A DNA stretch of 24,630 nucleotides, taken from contig JBKHBO010000028.1 in assembly GCA_046542315.1 (NCBI GenBank), positions 1 through 24,630 of the forward strand. Direction: 5' to 3'. Numbering within the stretch: position 1 is the first letter of the stretch; every line of letters begins with the position of its first letter. Under the pieces are notes generated by a model. It saw only the letters and a list, made by a program, of their open reading frames with translations, ran no database searches and had not been told where the DNA came from. The stretch comes from PWPR01 sp046542315. Its GTDB lineage: Bacteria > Bacillota > UBA994 > PWPR01. This document shows, one piece after another, positions 14,371-20,373 of the stretch. The translations under genes and the position numbers were made by a program.

Positions 14371-14408
14371 TCGATATTTATAAAACAATCTTTACTCGTA
14401 ATTCTATG
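14371..14408 (+). promoter_or_regulatory. Class I promoter, leaderless, for 14406
   Basis: TCGATATTTATAAAAC at 14371-14386; ATG at 14406, exactly 35 bases after the first T. It begins within five bases of the stop of the preceding gene. Confidence 0.8.
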
Positions 14409-14558
14409 AAATTAAAAGAGTTTAAACTTAAAGCTAGGATTAATAAGGCAAACAACCAAATTAATATCTCCTTACCAAGAAAGAAACTATCTATAAAAGA
14501 ATTAGATAAGATACAAAAAGATAAGTCAATTAAACTTTTAATGGTGGATGATGAATAA
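14406..14558 (+). CDS. Small basic hypothetical protein (50 aa)
   Basis: Leaderless gene starting MKLKEFKLKARINKANNQIN and ending IQKDKSIKLLMVDDE. Similar in length, start and layout to the gene at 11695. Its stop (14556-14558) lies inside the next gene, so the two are translationally coupled. Function unknown. Confidence 0.6.
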   Translation: MKLKEFKLKARINKANNQINISLPRKKLSIKELDKIQKDKSIKLLMVDDE

Positions 14559-14826
14559 AAAAGGACAACTTGCCTTTTATAGTTTGATGTTAGGTTTATT
14601 AATAATTATCTTAGCTCTTGCATTAGCACCCTCAGTAAGTTACTTTACCAATTCAGCAAGGAATGCTACTAGTGGAGATACATTAGGATTAGATTGTGAT
14701 AATGAAAGTATAAGTAATTTCAATAAAGCAGCATGCATAGCAACTGATGTTAATTTGTTTTATTTTGTTGGTTCATTAATATTAATAGGAGGAGGGATAA
14801 TAACTGCAAGAATTATCTTTAATTAA
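14551..14826 (+). CDS. Two-helix membrane protein with paired Cys loop (91 aa)
   Basis: ATG at 14551 preferred over 14548 because the GGTGG at 14543-14547 needs spacing. N-terminus MNKKGQLAFYSLMLGLLIII resembles the short archaeal type III signal (KKG then Q), although a second helix makes a pilin unlikely. Helices at about 6-27 and 67-86 flank a loop with GLDC...SIS...AC. The same pattern (GLNC...SIS...LC) is in the gene at 15127, so the two are paralogs with a likely disulfide in the outer loop. Probably envelope components next to the LamG protein. Confidence 0.65.
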   Translation: MNKKGQLAFYSLMLGLLIIILALALAPSVSYFTNSARNATSGDTLGLDCDNESISNFNKAACIATDVNLFYFVGSLILIGGGIITARIIFN

Positions 14827-14827
14827 A

Positions 14828-15130
14828 ATGAAATATTATAAAATAGGAAAATTTAAAGTAAAAGTAGAAGATTCAAATAGAAAGAATAAGCAACTAAAAG
14901 CAACTTTCAAAGATGGAACAGAAATTCATTTTGGAGACCCAACAATGCAAGAATATCCAAATACAAAAAGAGGAGATAACTATTGTTCAAGAAGTCTTGG
15001 GATTAAAAGTAAAAATAAATCAGCAAATAAATTATCTAGAAAAATACTCTGGAAATGTAAGGGCAAGAAATCAATGTCTACATTTAAGGAAGCTGGTGTG
15101 GGTATAATTTCTATGGAGGATTTTGAATGA
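14828..15130 (+). CDS. DUF5754-like small protein (100 aa)
   Basis: Starts MKYYKIGKFKVKVEDSNRKN; then the pattern KQLKATFKDGTEIHFGDPTM, a Tyr and Lys/Arg, YCSRSLGI, and SRKILWKCKGKK. The order HFG...Y...R...Y..R...N.LSR.ILW matches what I recall of the DUF5754 family, small basic proteins found in large eukaryotic DNA viruses and phages and thought to be structural. This is from memory of the motif, and the fit is partial. No membrane segment. It lies between the two paralogous membrane proteins, and its stop overlaps the next start (ATGA). Confidence 0.5.
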   Translation: MKYYKIGKFKVKVEDSNRKNKQLKATFKDGTEIHFGDPTMQEYPNTKRGDNYCSRSLGIKSKNKSANKLSRKILWKCKGKKSMSTFKEAGVGIISMEDFE

Positions 15131-15378
15131 ATAAAAAAGGATTATTAGGAGTAACAATATTAACTACAATAGCAATATTAATAGTTGGCTTAGTAACCGT
15201 AAATTTCTTATTTAGTGAGGTAGATACATTTAGAGCAGGATTAAATTGTGCTAGTCCAGATTCAATTTCAGATGGAACTAAAATATTATGCTTGGTTGGA
15301 GATATTACAATACCTTATTATATCTACATAATCTTTGCATTAGCTTTGGGAGGAATTCTAATTAGAGTTGTTTTTTAA
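15127..15378 (+). CDS. Two-helix membrane protein with paired Cys loop (83 aa), paralog of 14551
   Basis: GGAGG at 15116-15120 precedes ATG 15127. MNKKGLLGVTILTTIAILIV begins helix 1 (about 6-30); helix 2 is at about 58-80 and ends GGILIRVVF, close to GGGIITARIIF in the paralog. The loop has GLNC...SIS...LC. Likely an envelope protein; the pair may form a hetero-oligomer. Confidence 0.65.
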   Translation: MNKKGLLGVTILTTIAILIVGLVTVNFLFSEVDTFRAGLNCASPDSISDGTKILCLVGDITIPYYIYIIFALALGGILIRVVF

Positions 15379-15379
15379 T

Positions 15380-18199
15380 ATGAAAAAAATACTACTAACA
15401 TTATTACTAGGAATGTTTATGTTAAGTTTAGTTAGTGCTACAATTAATGTAGATTTAAACTCTCCTGCTGATGATTCAACTTCTTTAACTCCAAAGATTA
15501 CCTTTAATGCTTCTGCAAATGTAACAGGAGGAACAAGTTTAATAAATATGAGTTTATGGACTAATGAAACTGGAAGTTGGTCTTTAAGAAATTCAACTAC
15601 ATTAAAGGGAGATTCTTTTGGTTTTGATGGTAGTAATGATTACTTAAAAATGGATAGATTAGGTATAGACCAAAATCTTAGTATTTCGTTTTGGGTTTAT
15701 TTTGATAGTATAGAGGCAGGAGATTCATTAATTAAACAAAGAGGACCATCAGCTGGTGGAAGTTGTGGTATTAATTGCGATAATATATTTGATTTAATGA
15801 CAAATTCAGATGGAACTTTTGATGGATATATAAATGATGGAGATGAAGATGGAAATGATAGATTAGAATTTAATAGTGGTGCAGATATATATAATAGTGA
15901 TGTTAATGTATCCACAGGCTGGAATCATATAAGTCTTACTTATAATAATGATTTAAAAAGAGTTAGAGTTTATGTAAATGCTAGTTTAAGTATAGAAGAT
16001 ACCAATCCTTCTTTTACTCCTATTGATAGTTCAGAGTTTTATAACCATTTATTTATAATGGGTCATAATGTTGCTTGGCAAGGAGATGACCCAACATATA
16101 TAGATGGTAGAATGGATGAATATAGATTATATGTTGGGAAAACACTTTCAGCTTCTGAAGTTACAACATTATATAACTTACAAGCACCACCTAGTGGAAT
16201 TACAACTTACTTAGATTTTGAACAAAGTTCAGGTAATGCTTTAGACCAGATTGGTTCAAATGATGGAGAATATAATGGAAATGATAGGAATTTAGAAGGG
16301 ATAAGTAGTGGATATAATTCAACTCAAATATTCACAAACACCTATTCATCAGGAGATGAAATAGAATGGAATATCCAAGCTTGTGATAGTAATGGAGATT
16401 GTAATTTTTCAATAAGTAATCATACTTTTACAATAGATAGCTCAGCACCAAGTATTACAATCAATTCTCCATCACCCTTAGAAGATTATGGTGCTAATGG
16501 AATTAATGAAACACTAAATATAACTGCTTCTGATGATAATTTAGATAGTTGTTGGTATAACTACAATGGAACTAATATTACTTTCTCTTGCTCAACAGGA
16601 ACACCTGCTACTACAAATATAACTCTTAGTAATTCAGATACAGATTTAATTGTTTATTCAAATGATACAGTTGGAAATCTAAATAGTGAGGTTGTTGAGT
16701 GGGATTATAAATTATTTGAAAATAGCAGAACCTTTAATTCAACAGCTTATGAAACATCTTATGAAACTTATTCAGTTAATCTAACTGCTAATTCAAGTCT
16801 AACAGGAGTGAAACTTAATTATAATGGAACTGATTATACTATGTCAAATTCAGGAAATATCTGGTCTTATTCAAGAGATTTACCTAGTTCAGTCATAGGT
16901 AGCCAAGACTTCTATTTTAAATTTACTTATGCAGGAGATACAATTAATTCAGATAATGACACACAAACAGTAAGTTCAATCTTCTTTGGTTTATGTAATG
17001 CGACTTATTCTAATGATTTTCTTAATATATCTTTTAAAGATGAGGCAGACCTATCAACAATAAATGCTACAATAACAACATCAACCTTTGAATATTATCT
17101 AGGAACAGGAACAGAAACTAAAACATATAATTTTATAAATAATACAGCTAATTATGATTATACTTTCTGTGCAAGTCCAACAGGAGAAACATTTAATGTA
17201 GACCCTTATATTCAATATACAAATTCAGGTTATCCACAAAGAATATGGAATCCAGATGTTCAACAATATAATTCAACAGTTACAGATAAAACATTATATC
17301 TTCTAGGAACAGCAGATGGGATTTATGTAACTTTTCAAACAATAAACTCAGCAGACCAAACATTAAGTGGGGTTACTATAACAGTGGAGAGGGAAATCTC
17401 TGGAAGTGATGTAAATATATCAACAGGAACCACTGGGGATTCTGGAACTTCTACTTTTTGGTTAAATCCTGACTTTGTTCATACATTTACATTTGAAAAA
17501 TCAGGATTTGAAACATATACAACAACCTTTGCACCAACACAAGATAGTTATACAGTAACATTAAGTGGTGGAACAGACTCAAGCACTAATTTATATGATA
17601 AGGGTATAAAATTATATTACTATCCAACAGACCAAGAATTATTTAATGATACTGCTTATGATTTTGCATTTAATCTAACTTCTTCTTATTGGGATGTGGA
17701 TAGTTTTGGTTTTAGTTTAAGATTAGCTAATGGAACTATCGTTAGTTCTGATAGTTCTACTTCAACAGGAACAGCAGCATTAGTAAATTATGATGTAAAT
17801 AATCAATCAATAATCTATATGGATTACTATTGGATTATCGAAGGAAATACAACAAGTGGAACTACATATTGGATTGTTACTAATACTAATTATACTGGAT
17901 GGAGTATAAAAACATTCTTCACAGACTTTAAGGCTTATCTAGATACAGAAATGTTTGGAATAGATAACTTTGGAAGGCTAGCAATAGTTTTTTTAATCCT
18001 ATTTATTTCTGTAGGTGTAATGAGTTTTAAATATGGATTAACAAGTCCACTAACAATTACCTCAATGATATTTGCAATAGTCTTCTTCTTTGATGTAGTC
18101 GTAGGATTAATACCTTCAATAAGGGGAATAAACTATATACTTACCTATCTCTCTGGATTGATACTAGCACTAGTAATAGTGAGGGAGGCAAGACAATGA
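15380..18199 (+). CDS. Secreted LamG protein with C-terminal membrane anchor (939 aa), second spike candidate
   Basis: ATG 15380, one base after the previous stop, chosen over TTG 15368, which lies inside the preceding gene. Signal peptide MKKILLTLLLGMFMLSLVSA. LamG-type domain at about 77-270 (FGFDGSNDYLKM, LSISFWVYF, GWNHISLTY, IDGRMDEYRLY). Ig-like segments at about 345-400 (SSAPSITINSPSPLEDYG, DSCWYNYNGT). A carboxypeptidase-regulatory-like beta domain at about 647-731 (LSGVTITVERE, STFWLNPDFVHTFTFEKSGF). Three C-terminal helices at about 863-882, 891-914 and 919-937. Sequons are dense. It differs from the 1816-residue protein by carrying its own anchor. Likely displayed on the virion or host surface for attachment. 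Confidence 0.7.
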   Translation: MKKILLTLLLGMFMLSLVSATINVDLNSPADDSTSLTPKITFNASANVTGGTSLINMSLWTNETGSWSLRNSTTLKGDSFGFDGSNDYLKMDRLGIDQNLSISFWVYFDSIEAGDSLIKQRGPSAGGSCGINCDNIFDLMTNSDGTFDGYINDGDEDGNDRLEFNSGADIYNSDVNVSTGWNHISLTYNNDLKRVRVYVNASLSIEDTNPSFTPIDSSEFYNHLFIMGHNVAWQGDDPTYIDGRMDEYRLYVGKTLSASEVTTLYNLQAPPSGITTYLDFEQSSGNALDQIGSNDGEYNGNDRNLEGISSGYNSTQIFTNTYSSGDEIEWNIQACDSNGDCNFSISNHTFTIDSSAPSITINSPSPLEDYGANGINETLNITASDDNLDSCWYNYNGTNITFSCSTGTPATTNITLSNSDTDLIVYSNDTVGNLNSEVVEWDYKLFENSRTFNSTAYETSYETYSVNLTANSSLTGVKLNYNGTDYTMSNSGNIWSYSRDLPSSVIGSQDFYFKFTYAGDTINSDNDTQTVSSIFFGLCNATYSNDFLNISFKDEADLSTINATITTSTFEYYLGTGTETKTYNFINNTANYDYTFCASPTGETFNVDPYIQYTNSGYPQRIWNPDVQQYNSTVTDKTLYLLGTADGIYVTFQTINSADQTLSGVTITVEREISGSDVNISTGTTGDSGTSTFWLNPDFVHTFTFEKSGFETYTTTFAPTQDSYTVTLSGGTDSSTNLYDKGIKLYYYPTDQELFNDTAYDFAFNLTSSYWDVDSFGFSLRLANGTIVSSDSSTSTGTAALVNYDVNNQSIIYMDYYWIIEGNTTSGTTYWIVTNTNYTGWSIKTFFTDFKAYLDTEMFGIDNFGRLAIVFLILFISVGVMSFKYGLTSPLTITSMIFAIVFFFDVVVGLIPSIRGINYILTYLSGLILALVIVREARQ

Positions 18200-18642
18200 A
18201 AGTATGGAATTATATGGCAATAATGCTTACTATGATGGTATTTTTATACTTCTTAGGATTTAGTCCTGCTGGGGTAAGTGATACTTTAGAAGACACCGGT
18301 ATAAAGGTAAATTCAACAACAGGGCAATTAATAGAGGGTAATACAGCAAATTCAGCATGGTATAATAAATTATTTAGTTCTAATGGGCTTCTTTTATTGG
18401 TTGGTGCTGGGGGAGCATTGATAGTTGGATTCTTTACTAGGCAGTTCGAATGGAAAATTCTTCTTATTCCTTTCTTTACATTATTTGTAGGTAATTTTGT
18501 ATCATTTGGTTGGTCTCTTGTAAATCTAGCACAATCAACAGGAGAAACATGGCTAGTAGGGATAGTAGCCACAGTATTTTTACCTTTAACAGCTATGTTT
18601 TTATTTTCAGTAGTAGAATGGTTTGGAGGGACTGGAGGCTAA
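18196..18642 (+). CDS. Multi-helix membrane protein (148 aa)
   Basis: ATG 18196 overlaps the previous stop (ATGA). About four membrane helices: near 8-24, 65-81, 87-111 and 119-140, with a sequon-bearing loop after the first (VNSTTGQ). Ends at 18642, and the next gene starts at the next base. The context, directly after an anchored LamG protein, suggests a membrane complex. No family recognised. Confidence 0.65.
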   Translation: MKVWNYMAIMLTMMVFLYFLGFSPAGVSDTLEDTGIKVNSTTGQLIEGNTANSAWYNKLFSSNGLLLLVGAGGALIVGFFTRQFEWKILLIPFFTLFVGNFVSFGWSLVNLAQSTGETWLVGIVATVFLPLTAMFLFSVVEWFGGTGG

Positions 18643-18909
18643 ATGGTATGGATAGAACCACTTCAACTAGAGAGATGGCTTATTAATGTCTTTGCAGGAG
18701 ACTCTTCTTATTTTGTAGCTCTTGCTTTATTTATTATATTGGGACTTTCTGCATATTTTAGAATGAATTCAATTACACTCGGATTTATGGTTATAACATT
18801 TTTATTGATGTTTTCAGGTTATATTCCAAAGACATTATTAATTTTCATAGCAATATTTGGAGGTTTAGTAGTAGGACATGCTGTATCGAACATAGTAAAA
18901 GATAGATAA
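18643..18909 (+). CDS. Three-helix membrane protein (88 aa)
   Basis: Starts at the base after the previous stop. MVWIEPLQLERWLINVFAGD, then helices at about 23-39, 44-60 and 64-81. Ends at 18909, and the promoter for 18945 begins at the next base. Function unknown; likely a partner of the preceding two membrane proteins. Confidence 0.6.
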   Translation: MVWIEPLQLERWLINVFAGDSSYFVALALFIILGLSAYFRMNSITLGFMVITFLLMFSGYIPKTLLIFIAIFGGLVVGHAVSNIVKDR

Positions 18910-18947
18910 TCGATATTTAAAAAACCTAATCTACATGTAATCATATG
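18910..18947 (+). promoter_or_regulatory. Class I promoter variant (TTTAAAAA), leaderless, for 18945
   Basis: TCGATATTTAAAAAAC at 18910-18925, one base different from the consensus; ATG at 18945, exactly 35 bases after the first T. CTACATGTAAT precedes the ATG as at 11695. Confidence 0.75.
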
Positions 18948-19301
18948 GGAATAGCAGATATGTTAAGAAAGTTTAGTGAAAACAGGAAAGCTAAGTCTGA
19001 GAAGTTTAAAGAGTTAGAAGAAGATATGATTATGAGAAAGAAACTAGAAGAAAGACAAAAGAGTGCAAATAAAAGAGAATTAGAAAGATATATGAAAGAA
19101 CAAGAAGAAGCACAAATAAAACAGGCATTAGATAAGATACATAAAAAGAAAAATCAAGAACTCTGGAAATCAAATACAATTCTAAAGAAGTCTAACTCAA
19201 TGTTAAAAACAGATAGACCTATCTTAATGGAAGAAAATATATTCTTAGATAATAAAACTAAAATACCTATCTCTGGAGAAAGAATGTTTTTCAAATGGTA
19301 A
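18945..19301 (+). CDS. Charged helical protein (118 aa)
   Basis: Leaderless start. Residues 1-80 are a long Lys/Glu/Arg helix likely to form a coiled coil (MRKKLEERQKSANKRELERY, MKEQEEAQIKQALDKIHKKK). The C-terminal part ends ILMEENIFLDN...GERMFFKW. No membrane segment. The next gene ends in a comparable way (ILNDPNRFFG...RSMFFK), so the two share a short C-terminal element that may bind the same partner, perhaps the membrane capsid protein encoded just downstream. Function unknown. Confidence 0.6.
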   Translation: MGIADMLRKFSENRKAKSEKFKELEEDMIMRKKLEERQKSANKRELERYMKEQEEAQIKQALDKIHKKKNQELWKSNTILKKSNSMLKTDRPILMEENIFLDNKTKIPISGERMFFKW

Positions 19302-19498
19302 ATGTATCAAAAGCTCTTAAAAATTTAAAGATACCAAAAATTAAAAAGAAAAAGATAGCTTCAAAAAGAATATTTAAGAAAAAGAAAGAATTAGAAGTTA
19401 AAATTCCAGAAAGAGAAACAGAATCAATACTTAATGACCCAAATAGATTTTTTGGTTCAGAATTTGAAGAAATGAAAAGGAGTATGTTCTTCAAATGA
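19295..19498 (+). CDS. Small very basic protein (67 aa)
   Basis: Overlaps the previous gene by seven bases. The N-terminal 35 residues are Lys-rich (LKNLKIPKIKKKKIASKRIF), suited to DNA or membrane-surface binding; the C-terminal part (ESILNDPNRFFG, MKRSMFFK) resembles the end of the preceding protein. The conserved 20-base leader of the next gene starts on the last base of its stop codon. Confidence 0.6.
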   Translation: MVNVSKALKNLKIPKIKKKKIASKRIFKKKKELEVKIPERETESILNDPNRFFGSEFEEMKRSMFFK

Positions 19499-19517
19499 TT
19501 ACATTTAGGAGGGGAGA
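19498..19517 (+). promoter_or_regulatory. Second copy of the 20-base capsid leader
   Basis: Identical over 20 bases to 3150-3169, immediately following the stop of the previous gene, with ATG 19524 after it. No TATA box of either class is seen just upstream, so the shared element probably acts in the RNA. Confidence 0.8.
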
Positions 19518-19523
19518 AAAATA

Positions 19524-20018
19524 ATGAATAGGCAAGCACAAATAGGAATAGGAGCATTAATCGTTCTAGCTATCACTCTAATTATAGGAGCAATCTTTGT
19601 CCAAGTAGTAGCACAGGAAGTAGGAGGCTCAACAAGCACAATCGCAGTAGCAAATCAATCAGAAACACTAGCAGCAAATGGAGAATCAATTTACATAGAA
19701 GAATATAAACATCTTACAGATGTAGTAATACTTGATGCCTCTGATAATTCAACAATAGCAGAAGGAAACTATACAGTAACTAACAATGTTATCAATCCAA
19801 CAACAAATGCACTAAGTGTAAAAGTAACAACAGATGATGCTGAATTTGCTAGTAATGCAGTAAGAGTTTCAGGAACAGCTCAACCATTAGATTATATATC
19901 AGATAGTGGTGGAAGAGCAATGGCAAATTTAATTATAATACTATTTGCATTATCAATAGCAATAGTAGCATTAATTCCATCAGTTAGAAGCGAAGTTATG
20001 AACATGATGAATAGATAG
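19524..20018 (+). CDS. Two-helix membrane protein with inserted ectodomain (164 aa), second capsid candidate
   Basis: N-terminus MNRQAQIGIGALIVLAITLI resembles archaellin/pilin-type signals (QA followed by QIGIG), but a second helix at about 133-151 ends the protein (AMANLIIILFALSIAIVALI). Between the helices lies a Thr/Asn/Val-rich beta-type domain of about 100 residues with sequons (DNST, GNYT). Helix 1 ends VAQEVGG, like VAQQVGT in the 72-residue protein at 3176; helix 2 shares LFALxIA. Together with the identical leader this suggests a duplicated capsid gene, one copy of which gained or kept an ectodomain. A T-run at 20019-20025 follows. Alternative: pilin-like surface protein. Confidence 0.6.
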   Translation: MNRQAQIGIGALIVLAITLIIGAIFVQVVAQEVGGSTSTIAVANQSETLAANGESIYIEEYKHLTDVVILDASDNSTIAEGNYTVTNNVINPTTNALSVKVTTDDAEFASNAVRVSGTAQPLDYISDSGGRAMANLIIILFALSIAIVALIPSVRSEVMNMMNR

Positions 20019-20026
20019 TTTTTTTA
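20018..20026 (+). terminator. Poly-T terminator
   Basis: Seven T directly after the stop codon (20019-20025), followed by a 7-bp inverted repeat (ATGGATT...AATCCAT, about 20028-20051). It fits an archaeal T-run terminator at the end of the late region. Confidence 0.5.
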
Positions 20027-20111
20027 TATGGATTTTAATTTTTCAATCCATTCCCTTAATGGGAAGTAGGTTCAATAATAAATTCAAACCTATAATTAAA
20101 GGAGGTATACA

Positions 20112-20168
20112 ATGACTTGTAAATCTAAAATGAAGAAAAGAAAATCAAGAAAGAAGAAAAAAAGATAA
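20112..20168 (+). CDS. 18-residue Lys/Arg peptide
   Basis: MTCKSKMKKRKSRKKKKR: 12 of 18 residues are basic, with one Cys. It has a perfect GGAGGT ribosome site at 20101-20106, five bases before the ATG, behind a leader with two small hairpins (TTCCC...GGGAA near 20052-20066). Peptides of this kind condense DNA in some virions (adenovirus mu, protamines), and spindle viruses carry a small basic DNA-binding protein. That it is real rests on the ribosome site and position next to the capsid gene; AT-rich DNA can produce short Lys ORFs by chance. Confidence 0.45.
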   Translation: MTCKSKMKKRKSRKKKKR

Positions 20169-20175
20169 TAAAAAA

Positions 20176-20235
20176 CAAGGGTTATTGGGTAGCTTTTCCC
20201 TATTATAGGTAGATGTGGGACTACCATAGCCCTTG
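20176..20235 (+). ncRNA. Possible structured RNA (three-way junction)
   Basis: Outer stem CAAGGGTTA (20176-20184) with TAGCCCTTG (20227-20235): eight Watson-Crick pairs and one G-U. Inside are two hairpins: GGG/CCC (20187-20189/20198-20200) and GGTAG/CTACC (20208-20212/20221-20225). A second GGTAG at 20188-20192 could compete for CTACC. It is notably GC-rich against its surroundings and followed by a 10-base palindrome GTATGCATAC (20235-20244). No promoter of its own seen; not a tRNA. Confidence 0.4.
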
Positions 20236-20281
20236 TATGCATACTTATTCTAAGTAAAACAACTTTATATATCTTTGTATT

Positions 20282-20304
20282 TTTGTAATTATCTAATAGT
20301 AACA
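20282..20304. repeat. 23-base element shared with 965-987
   Basis: TTTGTAATTAT, then C here (A at 976 in the other copy), then TAATAGTAACA. One copy lies upstream of the gene for a winged-helix DNA-binding protein and one in the candidate origin, the pattern expected for an initiator or regulator that controls its own gene. Confidence 0.6.
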
Positions 20305-20340
20305 GAATAAAAGTGTTATTATTCTAAAATTGTCATAAAG

Positions 20341-20373
20341 ATATATAAATAAGTAAAAACATAACCTAGGATG
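20341..20373 (+). promoter_or_regulatory. Promoter, leaderless, for 20371
   Basis: ATATATAAATAAG at 20341-20353, with TATAAATA beginning 27 bases before the ATG at 20371. No Shine-Dalgarno site is well placed, and the message is probably leaderless. Lacks the TCGATA element. Confidence 0.65.

Larger units (their letters stand above)
20019..20370. other. Intergenic region between late and early units
   Basis: Holds, in order, a T-run, small hairpins, the 18-residue Lys/Arg ORF, the foldable segment 20176-20235, a palindrome at 20235-20244, the 23-base element 20282-20304 that matches 965-987 at all but one base, an AGAATAA/TTATTCT inverted repeat (20304-20310/20319-20325) and the promoter for 20371. 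No other gene seen. Confidence 0.6.

Noticed and set aside
14913..15107. Plus-strand 64-codon ORF inside the DUF5754-like gene
   Set aside because: Out of frame within a coupled gene; no ribosome site and low-complexity composition.
18210..18572. Minus-strand ORF of 120 codons
   Set aside because: It is the complement of a four-helix membrane gene that is coupled by ATGA overlap; the antisense frame has no start signals.
19524..20018. Simple archaellin or type IV pilin
   Set aside because: The N-terminus is similar, but a second membrane helix at the C-terminus and similarity to the 72-residue protein do not fit a pilin.
20176..20235. tRNA gene
   Set aside because: No acceptor/T-loop consensus (no GTTCRANYC) and only two internal hairpins.
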